Assembly: GCA_900542615.1 (NCBI GenBank)
Contig: UQOG01000129.1
Span: forward strand, 1-5,325
Length of the DNA: 5,325 nt
DNA from: an uncultured Eubacteriales bacterium
GTDB lineage: Bacteria; Bacillota; Clostridia; Christensenellales; CAG-138
Direction: 5' to 3'
The translations under genes were made by a program, and so were the position numbers. The notes beneath the pieces are model-generated. The model saw only the letters and a list, made by a program, of their open reading frames with translations, had not been told where the DNA came from and did not search any database. Positions within the stretch are counted from its first letter, which is position 1. Each line of letters begins with the position of its first letter. Below are positions 1-4,316 of the stretch, piece by piece.

Positions 1-16
1 TACGCAAGGCTTTTTG

Positions 17-45
17 CGGATTTGACGCGCATGTCGCCAAATCCG
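17..45. repeat. Short inverted repeat, 8-bp arms
   Basis: CGGATTTG at 17-24 is the exact reverse complement of CAAATCCG at 38-45, with 13 bases between. After one mismatch (A25/C37) the pairing continues for two more base pairs (26-27 with 35-36). No T-run follows on either strand, so it does not read as a terminator. An operator or a small RNA hairpin are both possible; neither is shown. Confidence 0.4.
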
Positions 46-68
46 ATTATAGCCTTTGGGGGCTGCGG

Positions 69-91
69 CCCCCGAACCTCCGGGGGTTTTT
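69..91 (+). terminator. Probable intrinsic terminator, plus strand
   Basis: CCCCCG (69-74) pairs perfectly with CGGGGG (81-86) around a 6-base loop, and TTTTT follows at 87-91. This is the form of a Rho-independent terminator for a plus-strand transcript entering from left of the window. The left arm can instead pair upstream: GGGGGC (58-63) matches GCCCCC (68-73). The two hairpins therefore exclude each other, an arrangement also seen in attenuators. The stem is short but all G/C. Confidence 0.55.
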
Positions 92-263
92 CGACAGGCT
101 GTAATATACGCGATTTGCGGCCCGGCGTAGGTTATGACAGGAATCAGGGAATTTCGCAGGGCATGTTTGAAGATGATCTTCCAGCGGGCCACGGGGGCTT
201 CCCTTGGCGGGGCGGTTTACGGGGGCGGGGGACGCGGCGGAAGCGAATAACGGAAAAAAGGAC

Positions 264-293
264 AAAAAAAAGCCCGGCCAACGACCGGGTTTT
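264..293 (-). terminator. Intrinsic terminator of the tRNA-Thr gene
   Basis: Read on the minus strand, just after the CCA end of the tRNA, CCCGGTC (289-283) pairs with GGCCGGG (279-273) through seven pairs, one of them G-T, with a GTT loop. One C and then eight consecutive T residues (271-264) follow. AAAA lies before the stem (293-290) and can pair with part of the T-run. Stem, tight loop and T-tract make this a textbook Rho-independent terminator that ends the tRNA transcript a few bases past the mature 3' end. Confidence 0.9.
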
Positions 294-297
294 GAAA

Positions 298-373
298 TGG
301 AGCTGGTGATCAGATTCGAACTGACTACCTCGTCATTACCAATGACGTGCTCTACCTACTGAGCTACACCAGC
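298..373 (-). tRNA. tRNA-Thr (anticodon GGU)
   Basis: The minus strand folds into a full 76-base cloverleaf. The acceptor arm GCTGGTG pairs perfectly with CACCAGC. The D stem is GCTC/GAGC. The anticodon stem CGTCA/TGACG carries loop TTGGTAA, giving anticodon GGT, which reads the threonine codons ACC and ACU. The T stem GTCAG/CTGAT has one G-T pair and encloses the canonical loop TTCGAAT. Discriminator T and an encoded CCA end (300-298) follow. The gene sits alone between its own strong promoter and a tight terminator, so it is a monocistronic tRNA unit. The role is delivery of threonine to the ribosome. No introns, mismatches or other signs of decay are seen. Confidence 0.97.
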
Positions 374-375
374 AT

Positions 376-401
376 ACGGTAACGCGCACACGCGAGACCG
401 T
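376..401 (-). other. Hairpin in the 5' leader of pre-tRNA-Thr
   Basis: Between the predicted transcription start (about 400) and the mature tRNA 5' end (373), nearly the whole leader folds on itself. ACGGT (401-397 on the minus strand) pairs with ACCGT (380-376), and CGCG (394-391) pairs with CGCG (386-383) around a TGTG loop. A symmetric 2x2 internal loop separates the two stems. The hairpin ends two bases before the RNase P cleavage site and could affect 5' processing. The pairing is visible; any function is inferred. Confidence 0.6.
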
Positions 402-406
402 TGATT

Positions 407-435
407 ATTATAGCGAATACCGCAGGTAAATGCAA
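407..435 (-). promoter_or_regulatory. Sigma-A promoter of tRNA-Thr
   Basis: On the minus strand, TTGCAT (435-430) as -35 and a perfect TATAAT (412-407) as -10 are separated by an optimal 17 bases. The predicted start is near 400, 27 bases before the mature tRNA. Just upstream of the -35, at about 440-470, lie A/T tracts (AAAAA, AAAATTT, AAAAAATT on the minus strand) that resemble an UP element, as expected for a strong stable-RNA promoter. Confidence 0.88.
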
Positions 436-498
436 GGGCTTTTTCAAATTTTGTGGGATAATTTTTTGTGGTTTCCAGGGGCGGCGGCAGGCAATGGT

Positions 499-939
499 TC
501 AGCCATCCTGGCAGGCGCTATGCCAGCGGATGCCATCCCGGGGCGCCTGATATAGTCCCCCCGCCCCGCCCGCTACGGGCACGAAGCCGAACGGCACGTA
601 TAAGGGGATCTCCTCCGGCCGGAGCCGGGCCAAGATGGGGTCGCCAGCCAAGGTCTGGGCCTTGTCCAGCAGGATGCGCAGCACCAGCTCCCCAAAGGGC
701 TCGCCCCGCCGGCCTTGGGCCACCGCAATGGCGCCTATGCCGGTAGCCGTCCCCTGGGGGAAGATGCGGCCTGCGGCGATGGGGCCTTGTTCATCCCATA
801 CGAAAACATGGGCGCCGATCTCGTCATACCGGTCAAAGGCCTGGGCCTCCGGCATCCCCAGCTCCTCCACATAGACCTGACGCCGCAGGGCCAAGGCGTC
901 CCGGGCTGCCAGGCCGAATTCCCATTTGCTTTGAAACAC
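499..939 (-). CDS. GNAT family N-acetyltransferase (GTG start)
   Basis: Predicted 146-residue cytoplasmic acetyltransferase of the GNAT superfamily, which moves an acetyl group from acetyl-CoA to an amine; the substrate cannot be told from sequence. The GNAT order is visible: an N-terminal helix with LRRQVYVEELG (18-28), strand HVFVWDEQGPIAAGRIFP (44-61), motif A with core strand IGAIAV (68-73), an acetyl-CoA loop QGRRGEPFG (75-83) and helix ELVLRILLDKA, then strand/loop IPLYVPFGF (111-119) and a terminal DGIRWH (135-140). The layout resembles small ElaA-like GNAT proteins. The loop has Pro81 where the (Q/R)xxGx(G/A) consensus has Gly. I chose GTG at 939 because AGGAGG lies 7 bases upstream and the gene's own promoter (991-1019) falls inside the longer frame that begins at ATG 1083. 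Monocistronic; no clear terminator is seen before the tRNA promoter. Family call firm, specificity unknown. Confidence 0.85.
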   Translation of the reverse strand: MFQSKWEFGLAARDALALRRQVYVEELGMPEAQAFDRYDEIGAHVFVWDEQGPIAAGRIFPQGTATGIGAIAVAQGRRGEPFGELVLRILLDKAQTLAGDPILARLRPEEIPLYVPFGFVPVAGGAGGLYQAPRDGIRWHSACQDG

Positions 940-946
940 GGCTGTC

Positions 947-952
947 CCTCCT
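947..952 (-). promoter_or_regulatory. Ribosome binding site fixing the GTG start of the GNAT gene
   Basis: AGGAGG on the minus strand, 7 bases before the GTG at 939-937. It is the only strong Shine-Dalgarno site seen in this frame and so decides the start against the in-frame ATG at 1083, which lies upstream of the promoter. Confidence 0.85.
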
Positions 953-956
953 AAGG

Positions 957-979
957 GCCTGGGCCAAACGGGCCCAGGC
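957..979 (-). other. Leader hairpin next to the GNAT ribosome binding site
   Basis: GCCTGGGCC (957-965) and GGCCCAGGC (971-979) form a perfect 9-bp, G/C-rich stem with a 5-base loop. It sits between the predicted transcription start (about 984) and the ribosome binding site, ending four bases before AGGAGG. There is no T-run on either strand, so it is not a terminator. It fills about half of the 45-base leader and may stabilise the 5' end or modulate translation; that role is an inference. Confidence 0.6.
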
Positions 980-990
980 TGGTTTAGAAT

Positions 991-1019
991 ATCATACCGG
1001 ATTTGGGGCATCCTGTAAA
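991..1019 (-). promoter_or_regulatory. Sigma-A promoter of the GNAT gene
   Basis: On the minus strand, TTTACA (1019-1014) as -35 and TATGAT (996-991) as -10, each one base off consensus, with a 17-base spacer. The predicted start is near 984, giving a 45-base leader before the GTG codon. Its -35 lies 27 bases from the -35 of the divergent plus-strand promoter. Confidence 0.8.
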
Positions 1020-1046
1020 TGCTGTGTGAAGATTCTCCAGCCCGTC

Positions 1047-1075
1047 TTGCGCGGGCGAGGGCAATCGAGTACAAT
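1047..1075 (+). promoter_or_regulatory. Sigma-A promoter of the DUF1292-DUF975 unit
   Basis: TTGCGC (1047-1052) as -35 and TACAAT (1070-1075) as -10 with a 17-base spacer. The predicted start is near 1082, leaving about 25 untranslated bases before ATG 1107. It is back to back with the GNAT promoter, so a regulator bound at 1020-1046 could affect both genes, though no clear operator is seen there. Confidence 0.7.
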
Positions 1076-1106
1076 GTAAGCATCTTAAGAAAGGCGGATC
1101 TTAACC

Positions 1107-1436
1107 ATGGAAGAAATGGAACGTGATATTGTTGTATTTACCGACGATGACGGCAATGAGATCGAACTGGATGTGATCGATTATTTTGAGCACGACGGCC
1201 AGGAATATGCGGTGCTCACCGATTTGGAGGCCGAAGTGGACGAAGAGGATGAAAACGCCGAACAGGATGTATACATCTTCAAGCTGGTGGTCAACGAGGA
1301 GGACGATACCGAGGAATTCCTACCGGCGGACGACGAGCTGATGGACACCCTGGCCGCCATCGTAGAGGAACGGCTGGGCGAAGGCTGTGATTGCGGCTGC
1401 GAGGGGGATTGCGGCTGCGAGGGCTGCGGGGAATAA
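1107..1436 (+). CDS. DUF1292 family protein with cysteine-rich C-terminal tail
   Basis: A 109-residue, extremely acidic protein: 42 Asp/Glu against 3 Lys/Arg. Residues 7-73 follow the DUF1292 (YrzB-like) pattern: IVVFTDDDGNEIELDVIDYFEHDGQEYAVLTD, an acidic linker (41-54), then DVYIFKLVVNEEDDTEEFLPAD. A short helix, DELMDTLAAIVEERL (76-90), is followed by a tail with all six cysteines of the protein (C94, C96, C98, C102, C104, C107). The tail is made of two copies of DCGCEG plus CG, which suggests metal or redox binding, but no function is established for the family. ATG 1107 is chosen over ATG 1116; the upstream AAAGGCGG is a moderate, slightly distant ribosome binding site. The gene leads a probable operon with the DUF975 gene 34 bases downstream, with no terminator between. 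In other Firmicutes, DUF1292 genes commonly follow the yrzL-yrrK genes; that context is absent here. Confidence 0.88.
   Translation: MEEMERDIVVFTDDDGNEIELDVIDYFEHDGQEYAVLTDLEAEVDEEDENAEQDVYIFKLVVNEEDDTEEFLPADDELMDTLAAIVEERLGEGCDCGCEGDCGCEGCGE
1389..1423 (+). repeat. Two 17-base direct repeats inside the DUF1292 gene
   Basis: GATTGCGGCTGCGAGGG occurs at 1389-1405 and again, identically, at 1407-1423, a period of 18 bases. Each unit encodes DCGCEG, and a partial third unit gives the final CG. Perfect DNA identity suggests recent tandem duplication or a length-variable tract that changes the number of cysteines without shifting the frame. Confidence 0.85.
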
Positions 1437-1456
1437 GCGGCCCGATTCCAATATTT

Positions 1457-1462
1457 AGGGGG
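1457..1462 (+). promoter_or_regulatory. Ribosome binding site of the DUF975 gene
   Basis: AGGGGG, 8 bases before ATG 1471. A GTG in another frame at 1467 lies closer and opens a different reading frame; the spacing and the recognisable family protein both favour ATG 1471. Confidence 0.75.
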
Positions 1463-1470
1463 TATTGTGA

Positions 1471-2271
1471 ATGGAGCGATCCAATGGAGATCTGCGCGCA
1501 TTGGCGCGGCAGCAGCTATCGGGGAAATGGGGAATGTCCCTGCTGGTGAGCCTGGTAGCGGGCCTGCTGGGCGCCAGCGACAACCAGGGGAGCGGCATTT
1601 TATCCAGGCTGAGCGATGTGCTGGATCTGGCGGACGATATCCTGCCGGATCACATTGCAACGGCGCTCCCTGTTTCCTCCCTGTTTGCCGGCAGTTCGCT
1701 GCTTGCCGTGTCCGCCCTGATCCTAGCCTTGGCCCTGTGGGCCCTGGGCTGCACCGTGCTGCTGGGGCGGCACCGGTATTTTATCGGGCTGATCGCCGGG
1801 GAAAAACCGCCCTTTGACACCTTGTTCTCCCGGTTCCCCATCTTTCTAAAAGCCCTGGGGCTGAATTTGTTTACAGGGCTCCTGGTCCTTGCCTGGAGCC
1901 TGCCCACCATCGTCCTGCTGGTGCTGGCCGTGGTGTTGCCCCGCGCTTCCGGGCTCATGGTGCTTTTGTCCCTGGCGGCGCTCGTCCTGCCCATCCAGGC
2001 CAGCCTCCGGTATTCCCAGGCCACCTATCTCATGGCCCAATACCCGGAAAAGGGGATTCGGGAATCCATCGAGGATAGCAAGGCCCTGATGCAGGGCCAA
2101 AAATGGCGGTATTTCGTCCTGGGTCTGAGCTTCATGGGCTGGGCCCTGCTGTGCGTGCTGACCCTGTTCATCGGGTTCCTCTGGTTGGATCCCTATATGC
2201 ACGCCACCTTCAGCGCCTTCTACCTGGAGCGCACCGGCCAGCTGGACCCGGAACCCCAGCCCGAAGCCTAA
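1471..2271 (+). CDS. DUF975 family integral membrane protein
   Basis: A 266-residue polytopic membrane protein, function unknown. It has the family's features in order: a cytoplasmic N-terminus with the LRALARQQLSGKW motif (8-20), hydrophobic segments at about 22-35, 76-98, 129-156, 160-178 and 215-238, and the conserved block SIEDSKALMQGQKWRYFVLGLSFMGW split over 199-224 before the last membrane segment. The signature PYMHATFSAFYLE (241-253) follows. The stretch 36-69 is a soluble loop containing LADDILPDHIATALPVSS. A short Pro/Glu tail ends the protein. DUF975 proteins are widespread in Clostridia, often as small accessory membrane proteins; no catalytic residues can be named. It sits 34 bases after the DUF1292 gene on the same strand without a terminator, so co-transcription is likely. 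The family call rests on recalled sequence motifs. Confidence 0.85.
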   Translation: MERSNGDLRALARQQLSGKWGMSLLVSLVAGLLGASDNQGSGILSRLSDVLDLADDILPDHIATALPVSSLFAGSSLLAVSALILALALWALGCTVLLGRHRYFIGLIAGEKPPFDTLFSRFPIFLKALGLNLFTGLLVLAWSLPTIVLLVLAVVLPRASGLMVLLSLAALVLPIQASLRYSQATYLMAQYPEKGIRESIEDSKALMQGQKWRYFVLGLSFMGWALLCVLTLFIGFLWLDPYMHATFSAFYLERTGQLDPEPQPEA

Positions 2272-2285
2272 GGGCCTATCTCCCG

Positions 2286-2302
2286 CCCTTGAAGCCCAAG
2301 GG
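2286..2302 (+). terminator. Weak possible terminator after the DUF975 gene
   Basis: CCCTTG (2286-2291) pairs with CAAGGG (2297-2302) around a 5-base loop, 14 bases after the stop codon, followed by TGTTT. Stem and T-run are both weak, so termination, if any, is probably partial; the larger hairpin next to it may contribute. Confidence 0.3.
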
Positions 2303-2313
2303 TGTTTCCGACA

Positions 2314-2353
2314 GGGCGAAAGGACCGTCGGCGTTGCCTATGTCCTTTTGCCC
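2314..2353. other. Long intergenic hairpin with 12-bp stem
   Basis: GGGCGAAAGGAC (2314-2325) pairs with GTCCTTTTGCCC (2342-2353) through twelve continuous pairs, one G-T when read on the plus strand. The 16-base apical region can form an inner GGC/GCC mini-stem around GTT (2330-2338). There is no T-run after it on either strand, so a simple terminator is unlikely. It could be an mRNA 3'-end stabiliser for the DUF1292-DUF975 transcript, a small RNA or a dispersed palindromic repeat unit. The pairing is visible; its role is not known. Confidence 0.6.
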
Positions 2354-2408
2354 CATGATGCCTCCCTTCGCCTGCGGGCTGCTGCGCGCCATAGGGGGGC
2401 GTTATGCT

Positions 2409-2437
2409 TTTACAAACCATTATTTCTATAATAATAG
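2409..2437 (+). promoter_or_regulatory. Probable promoter of the hydrolase-nucleotidyltransferase operon
   Basis: This is an AT-rich island in GC-rich surroundings. TTTACA (2409-2414) as -35 is 17 bases from TAATAG (2432-2437). A perfect TATAAT at 2427-2432 lies only 12 bases after TTTACA; used as -10, it would need a poorer -35 around 2404-2409. Either choice puts the start at about 2438-2444 and a leader of roughly 40 bases before ATG 2484. A promoter here is likely; the exact hexamers are uncertain. Confidence 0.6.
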
Positions 2438-2469
2438 CTTTTCCCATGGATGAAGGGTTTTATAAAGGA

Positions 2470-2475
2470 AGGAGG
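2470..2475 (+). promoter_or_regulatory. Ribosome binding site of the serine hydrolase gene
   Basis: AGGAGG lies 8 bases before ATG 2484. An in-frame TTG at 2478 is only two bases from it and therefore too close, so ATG 2484 is the start. Confidence 0.85.
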
Positions 2476-2483
2476 GCTTGTGC

Positions 2484-4304
2484 ATGGATATCACGCTACA
2501 GATGCGCAGTCTGGAGCTGATGCTGAAAATGATCAGGCACGATATGACCGGGGTACCCCCTTATGGGTACCGCCGGCAAAAGTTCGATCCGCCGGCGGAT
2601 AGCAACCTTTCCCTGCTGCCCCGGTGCACTCCGGAGGAGGCGGGGCTGTCCAGCCCGGCGGTGGAGCGGTTCTTTGCCGCGGTGGATGAGGAGAGCGCCA
2701 ACCTGGGGCCCCACGGCATCCTGCTGCTGCGCCACGGCAAGGTGCTGGCGGAGGGCTGGTGGGCGCCCTATCGGAGGGATCTGCCCCACATGCTCTACTC
2801 CATGAGCAAAAGCGTGGTGGGCACCGCCGTGGGCATCGCCTGGGACGAGGGGCTCATCTCCCTGGATGAACCCATTGCCAGTATTTTTTCCGACCTGCCC
2901 GCCTCCCAGAACAAGGGCCTGAAAAACATGCGGGTGTGGAACCTGCTCACCATGTCCACCGGCACCCGGTTCAACGAGTTCGGCTCCATGCTGGATCCGG
3001 ACTGGGTCCAGATGTTCCTGGAATCCGTGCCAAAGTTTGAGCCTGGCACCGCCTTTGAATACGACTCCATGAACACCTACATGTTGTCCGCCATCCTCCG
3101 GCGCAAAACCGGCATGTCCCTGGTGGATTACCTGAAGCCCCGGCTCTTTGCGCCCCTGGGCATCAGCCGGTATACCTGGGAGACCTGCCCAAAGGATACG
3201 GAAAAGGGCGGCTGGGGCCTGAGCCTTTGCCTGGAGGACGCGGCCAAGTTGGGGCAACTGTACCTTCAGCAGGGCATGTGGGAGGGCAAACGCATCCTGA
3301 GCGAGGAGTGGGTCAAAGAAGCCACCCGGGCCCAGATCGCCACCCCCAACGGGGAATGCAAATTCGGCTATGGCTATCAGATCTGGCTCAACCCCATGGG
3401 CTATCAGTTCAACGGCGCCTTTGGCCAATACGTGGTGGTCATGCCCAAATACGACGCGGTGGCCGCCATCTACAGCGGCAGCGCCCAGCTGTTTGCGGAG
3501 GGCGACCTTTTGCAGATGCTGGACCGGTGCTTCTGGGGCGGCTCCAACCAGCCCCTCCCTCCCCATCCCGCCGGGGTGGCGGCCCTGGAGGCGCGCCTTA
3601 GCCGGCTGCGGGTAAACCCGCCTCTGGATTGGGATGGCCTGGATACGGACGGGGACGCTTTTGACCAGCTTGCGGCGCGGCTGGACGGCCAGGAATTCGT
3701 GCTGGACCAAAACTATGGCTCCATCTTCCCCCAGCCCCTGCAAAGCGTTCACGGCAACTATTCCCCCGGCGTTACCCTGCTGCGCTTTGCCCGCACCGCC
3801 CAGGGCCTGGCCATGACCGTTTACGAGCGGCAGGAGCGCAACGTACTGTATATCGACCGGGACGGTGGCTTCCACGATACCCGGGTGGCCATGCGGGAAG
3901 AAGTCCATCTGGTCAGCACCCGGGCCCTGTGGCGGGTCGGAGAAGACGCTGCCCGGCTGGTGCTGCTCACCAGCTTTGTGGAAACCCCGGATACCTGCCT
4001 CCTCTATATGACCATTCGGCCGGACGCTATCCAGCTGTCCTTCCGGGAAAGCCCCTCCGCCGAAGGCGCCATGCGGATGCTGCTGGATCTGGTGGGCCTG
4101 ACGGATAAGGCCGCGGTCAAGCGGCTGGTCCCCCTGATGAAGCATGTGCCCGGCTTCAACGAGAACACCGTAAACGAAATGGTGCAGCGCAACGCCACCC
4201 CGGTTGCCCAGGGCGTCCCCGTCAAGCACCACGACCTGATGTTGACCTTGCCCGCCGGCGCGTCCCCCGGGGCGTTGCCTGCGGCCACCACCCCCAACCC
4301 GTAA
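2484..4304 (+). CDS. Class C beta-lactamase-fold serine hydrolase with long C-terminal extension
   Basis: A 606-residue serine hydrolase of the beta-lactamase/esterase (PF00144-like) superfamily, which cleaves amide or ester bonds through an acyl-enzyme. Catalytic domain about 45-350: LRHGKVLAEGWWAPY (82-96), the nucleophile motif SMSK with Ser106 and Lys109, VWNLLTMSTG (151-160), the Tyr motif YDSMNTYML (193-201, Tyr193 the likely base), and FGYGYQIWLN...NGAFGQYVVVMPKYD (295-324), where NGAFG stands in place of KTG or HxG. These features resemble 6-aminohexanoate-dimer-hydrolase-like members more than true AmpC. No signal peptide or membrane segment is seen, so it is probably cytoplasmic, which argues against a role in beta-lactam resistance. 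Residues about 360-606 form an extra region with beta-rich blocks (424-521) and an Ala/Pro tail (590-606); I do not recognise its family. Usual single-domain relatives are about 350-450 residues. Its stop abuts the ribosome binding site of the nucleotidyltransferase gene. Substrate unknown. Confidence 0.85.
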   Translation: MDITLQMRSLELMLKMIRHDMTGVPPYGYRRQKFDPPADSNLSLLPRCTPEEAGLSSPAVERFFAAVDEESANLGPHGILLLRHGKVLAEGWWAPYRRDLPHMLYSMSKSVVGTAVGIAWDEGLISLDEPIASIFSDLPASQNKGLKNMRVWNLLTMSTGTRFNEFGSMLDPDWVQMFLESVPKFEPGTAFEYDSMNTYMLSAILRRKTGMSLVDYLKPRLFAPLGISRYTWETCPKDTEKGGWGLSLCLEDAAKLGQLYLQQGMWEGKRILSEEWVKEATRAQIATPNGECKFGYGYQIWLNPMGYQFNGAFGQYVVVMPKYDAVAAIYSGSAQLFAEGDLLQMLDRCFWGGSNQPLPPHPAGVAALEARLSRLRVNPPLDWDGLDTDGDAFDQLAARLDGQEFVLDQNYGSIFPQPLQSVHGNYSPGVTLLRFARTAQGLAMTVYERQERNVLYIDRDGGFHDTRVAMREEVHLVSTRALWRVGEDAARLVLLTSFVETPDTCLLYMTIRPDAIQLSFRESPSAEGAMRMLLDLVGLTDKAAVKRLVPLMKHVPGFNENTVNEMVQRNATPVAQGVPVKHHDLMLTLPAGASPGALPAATTPNP

Positions 4305-4310
4305 AGGAGG
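4305..4310 (+). promoter_or_regulatory. Ribosome binding site coupled to the hydrolase stop codon
   Basis: AGGAGG begins on the base directly after the TAA of the hydrolase gene (4302-4304) and lies 6 bases before ATG 4317. Ribosomes finishing the hydrolase will cover this site, so translational coupling is expected. Confidence 0.85.
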
Positions 4311-4316
4311 TACCCC

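Larger units (their letters stand above)
1..263. other. Intergenic stretch without a supportable gene
   Basis: No convincing coding region is visible here. The open frames on both strands lack a ribosome binding site, encode low-complexity Gly/Arg/Pro-rich protein and run across hairpin structures. The stretch holds an inverted repeat at 17-45 and a hairpin/T-run at 58-91, both listed separately. From about 92 to 263 I see only GC-rich sequence with G-runs (190-240) and no recognisable gene or RNA. It could contain the distal part of a transcription unit lying to the left of the window. Confidence 0.6.

Noticed and set aside
22..309. Plus-strand open frame of 95 codons and an overlapping minus-strand frame at 47-265
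   Set aside because: Neither has a ribosome binding site; both cross the hairpins at 58-91, the plus frame also runs into the tRNA terminator and tRNA, and the proteins are low-complexity with no family resemblance.
298..373. tRNA gene as an integration site of a mobile element
   Set aside because: The tRNA has its own promoter and tight terminator, no partial duplicate of its 3' end appears in the window, and no integrase or phage gene is present.
449..471. Near-direct repeats AAATTTTGTGG and AATTTTTTGTGG upstream of the tRNA promoter, considered as a CRISPR or attachment-site remnant
   Set aside because: Only two short imperfect copies occur, with no matching copy of the tRNA 3' end and no integrase; A/T tracts upstream of a strong promoter explain them better.
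2409..2432. TTTACA plus the perfect TATAAT as one promoter
   Set aside because: The spacer would be 12 bases, too short for sigma-A; the pairing with TAATAG at 17 bases was reported instead, with the uncertainty noted.
2478..2483. TTG at 2478 as the hydrolase start
   Set aside because: It is only two bases from the AGGAGG; ATG 2484 has normal spacing.
2446..2520. Possible 24-codon upstream open frame in the hydrolase leader
   Set aside because: It starts at ATG 2446 with no ribosome binding site and overlaps the true start in another frame; a chance ATG explains it.
2484..4304. Annotation as a beta-lactam resistance gene
   Set aside because: There is no signal peptide, the KTG box is replaced by NGAFG, and the protein is far longer than AmpC; it is better called a serine hydrolase of unknown substrate.
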